Source of the DNA: JANWYT01 sp034437555
GTDB taxonomy: Bacteria > Chloroflexota > Anaerolineae > Aggregatilineales > Phototrophicaceae
NCBI GenBank assembly: GCA_034437555.1
Contig: DAOTTQ010000030.1
Location: 84,099 to 148,098, forward strand
Direction: 5' to 3'
Length of the DNA stretch: 64,000 bases
The position numbers and the translations under genes are program-made. Positions 9,151 through 17,442 of this stretch are shown in pieces. Within the stretch, counting starts at the first letter, position 1, and the number at the start of each line of letters is the position of its first letter. Under the pieces are notes generated by a model, which saw only the letters and a list, made by a program, of their open reading frames with translations, was not told where the DNA came from and did not search any database.

Positions 9151-10085
9151 GCGTTTACCCTCTCATATAGTTCTACCAGCACGCCTCCCGTGCTTTTGGG
9201 ATGAATGAAGGCGTATTTGCGACCTTCACGCTCTTTTGGCGTGTCGTTAATTAGCGTAATGCCCTTCTTTTGTAGTGTATTAAGCGCGTGTTGGATGTCA
9301 TCGACTTCTAGGCAAAGGTGATGAATCCCTGAGCCATTAGTCGTTAAAAATTTGGCGATACCGCTATCTTCTGTAAGGGGTTGCACTAGCTCAATGTGGC
9401 TGTCGCCCACATCAAAAAACGCCACTTCCACCGCTTCTTGTGCCACTTCTTGGCGTTTAGATAGCGTCAGCCCCAGCGCATCCGCCCAAAAAGGCAGCGC
9501 ATCATCAATGCTTGGTACAACCACCGCCACATGATTTATCGTCACGCGCCCATTTTGCACGTCGTGGTCTGCGCGAGTGATCATCCACGGCAAATGCTCC
9601 TCATAATGTCCAAAGGTTACGCCGTCAATCCAGCCAATAATGGGGTCGGTGCGGTGTGCTTCTGTAGGGCTAAAGTGGTTGAAAGGCTTCTGTAGGTCGT
9701 CATCGCTTAGCTGGCTTACTGCGTCACGTACCTGCTGAAACGTTTCTTCAAACAGTGCCACCGATTCGGCATAGTCTAGGTGGCGGTGTTGATAGTAGAT
9801 GATGGCGTTGATGTCGTCAAAAGTGGTCACACCACGCTTTATCCAGCTGGTCTTAAAGTCAATCGCCTCCCAACGGTCTTCGCCCTTCAAGATAGCAAGC
9901 AAGCTCTCGTGCCACACGGCAAGGTGCTTTAGATGGTCACGCACCGCCCAATCTGCTGCGACGCTAGGGGCGTTCTTTTGCTTATCAGTAAGGGTTTGTA
10001 AAAACGCATCTAGGCGGGCTTTGGCTTCGTCCATCAGCATTAGGGCGTTGACTGTTGTAATGGCTAATTCGTCTTTGTTTGTCAT
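9147..10085 (-). CDS. DinB-like domain fused to methylmalonyl-CoA epimerase
   Basis: 312 residues from the ATG at 10085, chosen because GAGGGAGG lies 7-8 bases upstream. Residues about 10-165 look like a DinB/ClbS-type four-helix bundle (DHLKHLAVWHESLL and HYEEHLPW supply the usual His positions). Residues about 180-310 are a VOC-fold methylmalonyl-CoA epimerase: INHVAVVVPSIDDALPFW, VAFFDVGDSHIELVQP, GIHHLCLEVDDI, HPKSTGGVLVEL. The epimerase converts (S)- to (R)-methylmalonyl-CoA, the substrate of the mutase encoded at 13307-14959. The N-terminal fusion is unusual and its role unknown. Confidence 0.85.
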   Translation of the reverse strand: MTNKDELAITTVNALMLMDEAKARLDAFLQTLTDKQKNAPSVAADWAVRDHLKHLAVWHESLLAILKGEDRWEAIDFKTSWIKRGVTTFDDINAIIYYQHRHLDYAESVALFEETFQQVRDAVSQLSDDDLQKPFNHFSPTEAHRTDPIIGWIDGVTFGHYEEHLPWMITRADHDVQNGRVTINHVAVVVPSIDDALPFWADALGLTLSKRQEVAQEAVEVAFFDVGDSHIELVQPLTEDSGIAKFLTTNGSGIHHLCLEVDDIQHALNTLQKKGITLINDTPKEREGRKYAFIHPKSTGGVLVELYERVNA

Positions 10086-10147
10086 GGTATTCGCCTCCCT
10101 CAAAAAATAGGTCTTATGCTCCATTCTACCCTAGCCTGTGTTTAAGG

Positions 10148-10156
10148 TGGTATAAT
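10148..10156 (+). promoter_or_regulatory. Extended -10 promoter element of the acyl-CoA dehydrogenase operon
   Basis: TGGTATAAT, a perfect -10 hexamer with the upstream TGn extension, lies 46 bases before the acyl-CoA dehydrogenase ATG. No good -35 box is present at 16-18 bp. Confidence 0.5.
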
Positions 10157-10202
10157 GTGGCAAAATCAAATGCTAAATTAATTGTTGATACGAGGTCGAA
10201 AA

Positions 10203-11387
10203 ATGGTCGTTAATGCTCCCCAACTTACGTTAGAAATTACCGAAGAACACGAAATGCTGGTGCAAGCCGTCCGTGACTTTGCCCAAAAAGAAATTGCCCC
10301 CATCGCAGAAGCCTTTGACCATAGCGGCGAGTTCCCTATGGATACCATCAAGAAGATGGGCGCAATGGGCTTGATGGGCATCGAAGTGCCAGAAGAATAC
10401 GGTGGCGCAGGCATGGACACGCTGGCGTACGTTTTAACCCTCATTGAAGTGGCAAAAGCCGATGCCAGCCACAGCACCATTTTAAGCGTCAATAACTCAC
10501 TTTACTGCAATGGCATTATGCTCTTTGGCACAGAAGCCCAAAAGAGAAAGTGGGTAACGCCCATTGCCAGTGGCGAAAAAGTGGGCGCATACAGCCTAAC
10601 AGAACCCATGAGTGGCAGTGATGCCGCCACGATGGCAAGCCGTGCTGTTCTAAACGAAGCAGGCACACACTATATCATCAATGGGCGCAAAAGCTGGGTG
10701 ACATCGGGACCCGTGGCGGATTATGTGGTGCTATTTACCATGACCAACCCCGAAAAAGGCAATAAGGGCATTACCGCCTTCTTGATTGATGCCACCCAAG
10801 CGGGCTTTATGCGTGGCAAAAAAGAACCCAAGCTAGGGATTCGCGCTAGTGCTACCAGTGAACTCATTTTTGAAGATTATGCCTGTCCTGTAGAAAACGT
10901 ACTGGGTAATGTGGGCGATGGTTTTAAGATTGCCATGACCGTTTTAGATGCCGGCAGAATTGGCATTGCCGCCCAAGCCTTAGGGATTTGTGAAGCTGCC
11001 TACGAAGCCAGCCTAAATTATGCCCGTGAACGCCAAGCCTTCGGGGGCCCCATTGGGCAATTGCAAATGATTCAGCAAAAAATCGCCGACATGAAAACAC
11101 GCATTGAAGCCAGCCGTCTCCTCATTTATAACGCGGTGCTTGCTAAAAAACGCACCCTCGCGCAGGGCGGACGCTTTACCCTAGAAGCCAGCATGGCAAA
11201 ACTTTTTGCCAGCGAAACCGCCCAATTTGTCACTGATGAAGCCATTCAAATTCATGGAGGCATGGGCTATAGCAAAGAAATGCCCGTAGAACGCTACTAT
11301 CGTGATGCCCGCATTACGCGCATTTATGAAGGCACAAGCGAAGTGCAACGCATGGTCATCGCTCGTCAAGAATTGGGGCTTCGCTAG
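10203..11387 (+). CDS. Acyl-CoA dehydrogenase
   Basis: 394 residues from the ATG at 10203 (GAGGTCGAA upstream; an in-frame ATG at 10182 lacks a binding site). FAD-dependent alpha,beta-dehydrogenation of acyl-CoA, cytoplasmic, passing electrons to ETF. Family signatures: AYSLTEPMSGSDAA in the flavin-binding region, RQAFGGPIGQLQ, IQIHGGMGYSKEMPVERYYRDARITRIYEGTSE. The final Glu of IYEGTSE is at the catalytic-base position of the short/branched-chain class. The stop overlaps the next gene's GTG by one base, indicating an operon. Confidence 0.95.
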   Translation: MVVNAPQLTLEITEEHEMLVQAVRDFAQKEIAPIAEAFDHSGEFPMDTIKKMGAMGLMGIEVPEEYGGAGMDTLAYVLTLIEVAKADASHSTILSVNNSLYCNGIMLFGTEAQKRKWVTPIASGEKVGAYSLTEPMSGSDAATMASRAVLNEAGTHYIINGRKSWVTSGPVADYVVLFTMTNPEKGNKGITAFLIDATQAGFMRGKKEPKLGIRASATSELIFEDYACPVENVLGNVGDGFKIAMTVLDAGRIGIAAQALGICEAAYEASLNYARERQAFGGPIGQLQMIQQKIADMKTRIEASRLLIYNAVLAKKRTLAQGGRFTLEASMAKLFASETAQFVTDEAIQIHGGMGYSKEMPVERYYRDARITRIYEGTSEVQRMVIARQELGLR

Positions 11388-12415
11388 TGCGGGGGGCAGT
11401 CCTTACCGCACACGGCGGTTTAGATGTGGTGCAATACGTAGAAAATTTGCCCATTCCAGAACCCAAACGCGGACAGATTCGCTTAAAGATGCAGGCAGCC
11501 GCCCTTAACCGCCTTGATTTGTTTGTGCGCGTGGGCTGGAAGGGCTTAGATTTGCCCTTTCCGCACGTCATCGGCAGTGATGGCGCAGGCATCGTTGATG
11601 CGATGGGTGAGGATGTGACAGGCTTTAGCGTGGGCGATTCTGTAGCAGTAGACCCTTCGCTCTATCCCACACCACGCGCCCACCACACGGACTATGAAAA
11701 CCAAGACCGTATTGCCATCATGGGCGAACACCACAGCGGGTTCGCCGCCGAATATGTTTGTGTACCCGCCTATAACGCCGTAAAAATGCCCGAAGGCTTC
11801 AGTTTTCAAGAGGCAGCAGGCGCAGGTTTAGTGTATGTGACGGCGTGGCACTCGCTCATTACACGGGGCAATTTGCGCCCTTCGGATGTGGTGCTGATTG
11901 TGGGGGCGGGCGGTGGCGTAAATACTGCCAGCATCCAAATTGCTAAACTTACAGGTGCAAGCGTCATCGTGGTGGGCAGTAACGCAGAAAAGTGCGCCAA
12001 AGCCAAAGAACTCGGCGCAGACCTAACGATTAACCGCGAAGCCACCCCTGATTGGTCAAAAGAAGTCTTTAAGCTCACAGAAAAGCGCGGTGTAGATATT
12101 GTCGTGGACAACGTGGGCGGACAAACGCTCCTACAAAGTATGCGTTCTGTGCGCTTGGGTGGCAAAATTCTCATTGTCGGTGGCACAAGTGGCTACGGCT
12201 TTGAATTGCCCGTCAACTTGCTATTCGCCAAGCAAATCGCGCTCATCGGCTCTACAATGGGAACGCACAAAGATTATATTGATGTGATGAGTTTGGTGTT
12301 TAGTGGCAAGTTAAAAACAGTGGTTGGCAAGGTCTTTACGTTAGAAGAAGCTCGCCAAGCCGAAGAAACCCTAGAAAACTTTGATGTCTTCGGCAAGGTT
12401 GTACTAGCCATATAG
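11387..12415 (+). CDS. MDR-superfamily NAD(P)H quinone/enoyl reductase
   Basis: 342 residues, medium-chain dehydrogenase/reductase fold: a GroES-like N-domain, then a Rossmann domain with VLIVGAGGGVNTASIQIAK and VVGSNAEK. The catalytic-site Cys and the four-Cys structural zinc loop of true alcohol dehydrogenases are not seen (the loop reads DPSLYPTPRAHHTDYENQ), so a zinc-free reductase is more likely than an alcohol dehydrogenase. The GTG start overlaps the acyl-CoA dehydrogenase stop (TAGTG). The pairing suggests acyl-CoA or enoyl metabolism. Confidence 0.8.
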   Translation: MRGAVLTAHGGLDVVQYVENLPIPEPKRGQIRLKMQAAALNRLDLFVRVGWKGLDLPFPHVIGSDGAGIVDAMGEDVTGFSVGDSVAVDPSLYPTPRAHHTDYENQDRIAIMGEHHSGFAAEYVCVPAYNAVKMPEGFSFQEAAGAGLVYVTAWHSLITRGNLRPSDVVLIVGAGGGVNTASIQIAKLTGASVIVVGSNAEKCAKAKELGADLTINREATPDWSKEVFKLTEKRGVDIVVDNVGGQTLLQSMRSVRLGGKILIVGGTSGYGFELPVNLLFAKQIALIGSTMGTHKDYIDVMSLVFSGKLKTVVGKVFTLEEARQAEETLENFDVFGKVVLAI

Positions 12416-12422
12416 CACTATT

Positions 12423-12454
12423 GGGGGTGTCCGCACCCCCTTAGTTTTCTTTGT
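12423..12454 (+). terminator. Rho-independent terminator after the acyl-CoA dehydrogenase/MDR operon
   Basis: GGGGGTG / CACCCCC stem with loop TCCG, followed by the T-rich TTAGTTTTCTTTGT, just after the MDR gene stop. Confidence 0.8.
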
Positions 12455-12625
12455 CAAAATCTTGTGCGCAGGCGTTGTAAGTGCGTCTATGTCAGTGCCT
12501 CATATAGCTCACTCTGCAAAATTTGACGCAAGTCAACCATCGAAGATTCAGCCATTTTTGCCTCTAAAATACCGTTTAATCCTAAAGAAGAGCATGGCAT
12601 TAAATCTCAATTTTTAAGCTGTTCG

Positions 12626-12634
12626 TGCTATAAT
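12626..12634 (+). promoter_or_regulatory. Extended -10 promoter of the CYTH/mutase unit
   Basis: TGCTATAAT lies 29 bases before the TTG start of the CYTH gene. The -35 region is not recognisable. Confidence 0.5.
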
Positions 12635-12663
12635 GGTCGTCCATTAGAAAGGACGAATCCCTC

Positions 12664-13266
12664 TTGAATAAAAACACTGAAACAGAAGTGAAGCTCTACA
12701 CACCTGACCACACCGCTATTGTGGCAAAACTCCAAAGTTTGGGCGCAAAAGTCCTGTATCCGCGCATCCTAGAACGCAACTTTCGCTTTGAAAACGCCAA
12801 AGAAACGTTTGTCCAAAGTGGAATTGTGCTTCGCCTACGTGAAGATAGCCGCGTGCGCCTAACGTATAAAGATGGCAGAAGCGTGACCAATGGCATTGTC
12901 ACACGGCGCGAATTTGAAGTAGAAGTCAGTGACATGGAAACCATGCGCGACATTTTACAGGGCTTGGGGTATCATATTTATATGAGCTATGAAAAGTACC
13001 GCACCACCTATGAATTTTATGGGGCAGAAGTGGTGCTAGACGAACTTCCCTACGGCAACTTTACCGAAATTGAAGGCGACATCGACACCATCGAGGACAT
13101 CATCCGCGCACTCGGTTTACAAGACGCGCCACGCCACCCCGATAGCTATGTGGCATTATTTGGGCGCGTAAAAGAGCGTGTGGGTATGATGGCAACCGAC
13201 CTCACATTTGAGAATTTTGAGGGCATTCTTCTGCCACCAGACACCTTTACAGCAACTACTCCCTAA
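12664..13266 (+). CDS. CYTH-domain protein (class IV adenylate cyclase/thiamine-triphosphatase-like)
   Basis: 200 residues from a TTG start with AAAGGA 10 bases upstream. The ExExK signature near the N-terminus (TETEVK) and alternating charged strands (IVLRLREDSRVRLTYK, REFEVEV, YEKYRTTYEF, VVLDELPYGNFTEIEG) identify a triphosphate tunnel fold. Family members hydrolyse inorganic or nucleoside triphosphates or cyclise ATP; which applies cannot be read from sequence. It sits 40 bp before the methylmalonyl-CoA mutase gene and probably shares its promoter. Confidence 0.85.
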   Translation: MNKNTETEVKLYTPDHTAIVAKLQSLGAKVLYPRILERNFRFENAKETFVQSGIVLRLREDSRVRLTYKDGRSVTNGIVTRREFEVEVSDMETMRDILQGLGYHIYMSYEKYRTTYEFYGAEVVLDELPYGNFTEIEGDIDTIEDIIRALGLQDAPRHPDSYVALFGRVKERVGMMATDLTFENFEGILLPPDTFTATTP

Positions 13267-13306
13267 AGCAATACTTTAAGCACAACGCCACAAAGGACAA
13301 GGCATC

Positions 13307-14959
13307 ATGAGCGACGAAAACAAGCAACGCTGGGAACAAGACACGGTAAACCCCGCCCTTAAAAAAGCCCCAGAACGCAAAGAGGGGTTTGTGACATCGT
13401 CTGATATTCCTGTGAAACGCCTGTTTACGCCCAAAGATGCCCCCATCGACCACGATACCGAACTTGGTTATAGCGGTGAATATCCTTTTACGCGCGGTGT
13501 ACAGCCCACCATGTATCGCTCACGGTTTTGGACAATGCGCCAATACGCGGGCTTTGGCACAGCCGAAGAAAGCAATGAGCGGTATCGCTTTTTGCTGGGT
13601 AAGGGGCAAATGGGGTTAAGTGTGGCGTTTGACCTGCCCACGCAAATTGGCTACGATGCCGATGACCCCATGTCCTTGGGTGAAGTGGGCAAGGTGGGCG
13701 TAAGCATCTCTAGCATCCACGATATGATGCTGCTCTTTAGGGACATTCCGCTGGATAAAGTTTCCACCAGCATGACAATCAACGCGCCTGCCAGCGTGCT
13801 TCTTGCGCTGTACATCGTCACGGCAAAACGGCAAGGCGTAGACAGCCACAAATTGCGCGGCACAGTGCAAAATGACATCCTAAAAGAGTATATTGCGCGC
13901 GGCACGTATATTTACCCGCCCGCTCATTCCATGCGCCTGATTACGGATATTTTCGCGTATTGCCAAACGCACGTTCCCAATTGGAACACCATTAGCATTA
14001 GTGGCTATCACATCCGCGAAGCCGGCAGCACTGCCGTACAAGAAGTGGCATTTACTTTGGCAAACGGCATTGCCTATGTAGAAGCTGCCCTTAAAGCAGG
14101 CTTGGATGTAGACGAATTTGCGCCCCAACTGTCGTTCTTCTTTAACGCACACAATAACTTTTTAGAAGAAGTGGCAAAATACCGTGCAGCGCGTAAGCTG
14201 TGGGCGGGCATTATGAAAGACCGCTTTAAGGCAAAAGACCCCCGAAGCTGGATGTTGCGCTTTCACACGCAAACGGGCGGTAGCACTCTAACGGCACAAC
14301 AGCCCGAAAATAACATTGTGCGTGTGGCATTACAGGCGTTGGCAGCGGTAATGGGGGGTACACAATCGCTCCATACGAACAGCATGGATGAGGCGCTTGC
14401 GCTCCCAACCGAAAAAGCGGTGCAGATTGCATTGCGTACCCAACAAATTATTGCCCACGAAAGTGGCGTAGCCGATACCATCGACCCGTTTGGCGGAAGC
14501 TATGCGATAGAGTATTTAACCGCCCAAATTGTAGAACGCGCCCAAGAGTACATCCAACAGATTGATGATATGGGCGGGGCGATGCGTGCCATAGAAGAGG
14601 GCTTTATACAAAATGAAATTCAAGATGCGGCGTATGCCTATCAGCTTGCCCTAGAGAAGAAAGAAACCATCGTGGTGGGCGTAAACGACTTTGTTGCCGA
14701 AGAAACCAGCCATCCCGACCTTTTACGCGTGAACCCCGCCATAGAAAAGATGGCACACCAACGCCTTGCAGAACTACGTGCAAACCGTGATAATGAGCGC
14801 GTATCGGCACTGCGCCAACAGCTAGAAAGCACCGCCCGCACACATGAGAATTTGATGCCAATCATTATAGAGTGCGTGGAAAATGAGGTAACATTAGGCG
14901 AAGTTTGCCACAGCTTACGGGCAATTTTTGGCGAATATCGCCCTTCTACGAATATTTAG
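13307..14959 (+). CDS. Methylmalonyl-CoA mutase, catalytic (alpha/N-terminal) subunit
   Basis: 550 residues, the length of a stand-alone catalytic subunit without the cobalamin-binding domain. Substrate-barrel signatures: YPFTRGVQPTMYRSRFWTMRQYAGFGTA split over residues about 58-85, GLSVAFDLPTQIGYDADDP, SISGYHIREAGSTAVQE, FFFNAHNNFLEE. It interconverts (R)-methylmalonyl-CoA and succinyl-CoA with adenosylcobalamin. The small B12-binding subunit and the MeaB/ArgK chaperone are not in the window. The epimerase fusion gene 3 kb upstream belongs to the same pathway. Confidence 0.93.
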   Translation: MSDENKQRWEQDTVNPALKKAPERKEGFVTSSDIPVKRLFTPKDAPIDHDTELGYSGEYPFTRGVQPTMYRSRFWTMRQYAGFGTAEESNERYRFLLGKGQMGLSVAFDLPTQIGYDADDPMSLGEVGKVGVSISSIHDMMLLFRDIPLDKVSTSMTINAPASVLLALYIVTAKRQGVDSHKLRGTVQNDILKEYIARGTYIYPPAHSMRLITDIFAYCQTHVPNWNTISISGYHIREAGSTAVQEVAFTLANGIAYVEAALKAGLDVDEFAPQLSFFFNAHNNFLEEVAKYRAARKLWAGIMKDRFKAKDPRSWMLRFHTQTGGSTLTAQQPENNIVRVALQALAAVMGGTQSLHTNSMDEALALPTEKAVQIALRTQQIIAHESGVADTIDPFGGSYAIEYLTAQIVERAQEYIQQIDDMGGAMRAIEEGFIQNEIQDAAYAYQLALEKKETIVVGVNDFVAEETSHPDLLRVNPAIEKMAHQRLAELRANRDNERVSALRQQLESTARTHENLMPIIIECVENEVTLGEVCHSLRAIFGEYRPSTNI

Positions 14960-15049
14960 ACGTTGCCATAACGTGCCAATCTTATTTTGGCTTAGTGGCA
15001 CGCATAATATAACGACTATACACTTAACAACCAACTCAACAAAGGATAA

Positions 15050-15325
15050 ATGCGTCGTATGGGAAGAAATACCTTGAAACCGCTCATTGTGTTTATTAGC
15101 CTCATTACTGCCGTCGCGTTCTTGGCGGTTTCTGTTATTGCCACATGGCAAATTTTCACCACCCTCATTGCAGGTAACGACATTCGCAGTGAATTATGGG
15201 CATTTTTGGTGCTGACGTTTACGGCGGGCGTAATTATGATTAGCTTGTCGTGGGGCATTAGTGAATACGGCGAAGCCCGCCGTGCTGCGCTTGCCTCCCC
15301 CGCCCCCTCTGGGGATGATGAGTAA
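15050..15325 (+). CDS. Small two-helix membrane protein, function unknown
   Basis: 91 residues: a basic N-terminus, two hydrophobic segments (about 10-35 and 47-70), then a short Ala/Pro-rich tail. No family recognised. AAAGGA is only 3 bases before the first ATG (15050) and 12 before the second (15059), so either start is possible. Its last 11 bases overlap the chosen start of the DNA methyltransferase, which may couple the two genes without a shared function. Confidence 0.6.
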   Translation: MRRMGRNTLKPLIVFISLITAVAFLAVSVIATWQIFTTLIAGNDIRSELWAFLVLTFTAGVIMISLSWGISEYGEARRAALASPAPSGDDE

Positions 15326-16328
15326 CAACAGCGTGTTGCCCCTGAATCAAATTCTTTGTGGCAATAGCTACGCTCTCATCAAGCAATTGCCTGATGAGAG
15401 CGTAGACCTTGTGATTACATCGCCACCTTATTTCCAGCAACGGGATTACGGTGGGGGGATAGGCAACGAAAACGCCCTGACGGACTACTTAGATAACCTT
15501 CTAGAAATAATGCGTGAATGTGTGCGTGTTTTAAAACCGCAAGGAAGCATCGTATTCAATTTGGGTGATAAATACGAGAACAGTAGCCTACTTTTAGTCC
15601 CTTACCGCTTTGCTATCCAAACCACAGAAAATTTACCCCTTTCGCTTGTTAATGCTATTACATGGGTTAAAACAAATCCGACACCGCGCCAGTTCAAGCG
15701 TCGGTTGGTAAGTAGTACAGAGCCATTCTTCCATTTTGTAAAATCTAATGACTATTTCTATAATCCAGATGCGTTCATGAAACCAGAAAATATGCCCAAA
15801 AAAGTCCAAAGTAAAGCCAATGTGGGGCAAAGTTATTTCGCACTTATTGAACAATCGGAGCTAACACCTGAACAGAAACATCTTGCAAAACAAGAATTGT
15901 TACAGGTAATTCAAGAGGTTCAATCGGGAAAACTAGATAGCTTTAGAATGAAAATTAGAGGGCTTCATTCCGAGCCTTTTGGAGGACAAGCAGGAGGCAG
16001 ACAGATTCAACTAGAAAAGCAGGGATTTACCATCATTCGTATCTATGGCAACCCTATGAAAAAAGATGTGATTGAAATGGCTGTTGAATCTTTAAAGAAC
16101 AGCAATCACCCTGCCATCTACCCTGTAAAGCTAGTGATGGAGTTTTTACACTTGCTGACCACCCCAGAAGCGATTGTCCTCGACCCCTTCATGGGTTCAG
16201 GTTCTACGGCAGTCGCTTGTAAATTACTCAATCGCAATTACATCGGTTTCGACCTGAATCCAGAATATTGTAAAACAGCTGCAGAACGTCTGAACTCACT
16301 TTTACCCATCCCACAACAACTGTTTTAG
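15315..16328 (+). CDS. Type II DNA methyltransferase (N4-cytosine or N6-adenine)
   Basis: 337 residues from ATGATG at 15315; upstream in-frame codons encode the low-complexity antisense of the previous gene and are unlikely to be used. The catalytic TSPPY motif (VITSPPYFQQRDYGG) precedes the SAM-binding motif DPFMGSGSTAVACKLL and NYIGFDLNPEYC near the C-terminus, the beta-class order. SPPY motifs occur in amino-methyltransferases that make N4-methylcytosine or N6-methyladenine; target sequence unknown. The stop overlaps a GTG of the next gene, the putative cognate endonuclease. Confidence 0.9.
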   Translation: MMSNNSVLPLNQILCGNSYALIKQLPDESVDLVITSPPYFQQRDYGGGIGNENALTDYLDNLLEIMRECVRVLKPQGSIVFNLGDKYENSSLLLVPYRFAIQTTENLPLSLVNAITWVKTNPTPRQFKRRLVSSTEPFFHFVKSNDYFYNPDAFMKPENMPKKVQSKANVGQSYFALIEQSELTPEQKHLAKQELLQVIQEVQSGKLDSFRMKIRGLHSEPFGGQAGGRQIQLEKQGFTIIRIYGNPMKKDVIEMAVESLKNSNHPAIYPVKLVMEFLHLLTTPEAIVLDPFMGSGSTAVACKLLNRNYIGFDLNPEYCKTAAERLNSLLPIPQQLF

Positions 16329-16333
16329 TGCGT

Positions 16334-17062
16334 ATGACAACACCAACCGAGCAACTTCTAAAACTATATCATCAGGCACTACAAAAGCAAGAAAGCACTT
16401 TATCTTCTTCACAAATGCAGTTTGTTGACGACATCATAGACCACGCCGAAATTCATAAAGCTGTTTTAACCGCCTTGATTACGTCATTGCTTAAGAAAAG
16501 CATCACTCCAGAGCAAGACGTGCGCTACCACAAAGTAGAATTGCGAAACGGTTATTCTGGCAGAACATTTGATTTTCATTATGTAACGCCATTTCTTCAA
16601 AAATATTTTCCACGCTACGCTATGGCTGAAAGTGGTTGGCTCACACGCTCCATTGAACAACCCCACCCTTTCACTCGCGACTTTGCGGGTAAGATACGAA
16701 ATGAAAAAGTTAAACAGGCTTTCTTAGAGATATTGCACGATGTAGAAGAAAAGGGCGCAAATCCGATATTTTACCTCTTGGCGATATTTATGCGGTTGAT
16801 TGACTTTCAAAGAACACAAAACTTGCCTATCAACAGGGTTCTAGTTCAAGGAATCACCGTAAATCACATCATATCGGCACTAGAGTCTCATTTCTTTACG
16901 AACTATAAGCAGTCGGGTGCATCACGGCTACCTGTGCTTGCGCTTCATGCTGTTTATCAGCATTTAATGACGCTTCCTCGCTATGAAAGAAAGACGCTAT
17001 CGCCACTAAAAAAAACACCACCGCCGACACAAAGAGCAAGAGCATTGGTGATATTGAAGTGA
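16334..17062 (+). CDS. Type II restriction endonuclease, N-terminal part (split by frameshift)
   Basis: 242 residues from the ATG at 16334, immediately after the methyltransferase. An all-helical N-terminal region carries no named motif. After PLKK (A8 run, 17008-17015) the frame reads a low-quality Pro/Arg tail and stops. The -1 frame at exactly that point reads NTTADTKSKSIGDIEVINAD and continues into the next entry, so the two pieces are one protein of about 368 residues. The function is inferred from the adjacent methyltransferase and from the PD-(D/E)XK-like motif in the second piece. The cognate site cannot be predicted. Confidence 0.65.
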   Translation: MTTPTEQLLKLYHQALQKQESTLSSSQMQFVDDIIDHAEIHKAVLTALITSLLKKSITPEQDVRYHKVELRNGYSGRTFDFHYVTPFLQKYFPRYAMAESGWLTRSIEQPHPFTRDFAGKIRNEKVKQAFLEILHDVEEKGANPIFYLLAIFMRLIDFQRTQNLPINRVLVQGITVNHIISALESHFFTNYKQSGASRLPVLALHAVYQHLMTLPRYERKTLSPLKKTPPPTQRARALVILK

Positions 17063-17442
17063 TCAACGCAGATGTGACTTTCTTTGAAGCGATTGAAGTT
17101 AAACATGGCAAACCTATAACTCCAGAGTTAATCAGCCTTACTTATAGCACCAAAATATCACAATACTCCATTCAACGATACTACTTGTTAAGTACGGCAA
17201 AACCAGATGTTGTAAACCCCGAAGGTGTTTTTGAAAAAGTCGAAAAAATAAGAAGCGAACATGGTTGCGAGGTGATTGCCAACGGCGTGGTTGCATCTCT
17301 AAAATACTATTTACGCCTGATTGATAACGTTGATGAATTTGTTCAAACGCACACAACAACTTTAATCGCTGATTTTGAGGCAGGAACAGACATTAAACGA
17401 GCTCACATTGAACAATGGGAAAGACTTCTAAACCCTCTCTAA
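17059..17442 (+). CDS. Type II restriction endonuclease, C-terminal part (split by frameshift)
   Basis: 127 residues if a GTG at 17059 were used, but the frame is open back to the A8 run at 17008 and is probably read from the upstream piece. IGDIEV followed by FFEAIEVKHGK fits the D...ExK active site of PD-(D/E)XK nucleases. If the frameshift is real and not suppressed, the nuclease is dead while the methyltransferase survives, a common decay path of restriction-modification systems. The end overlaps the convergent queG gene by 15 bp. Confidence 0.6.
   Translation: MINADVTFFEAIEVKHGKPITPELISLTYSTKISQYSIQRYYLLSTAKPDVVNPEGVFEKVEKIRSEHGCEVIANGVVASLKYYLRLIDNVDEFVQTHTTTLIADFEAGTDIKRAHIEQWERLLNPL

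Noticed and set aside
12487..12555. Minus-strand mini-frame of 22 codons (MAESSMVDLRQILQ...) with AGAGG upstream, between the MDR terminator and the CYTH promoter
   Set aside because: Very short and without recognisable features; could be a gene remnant but cannot be told from chance.
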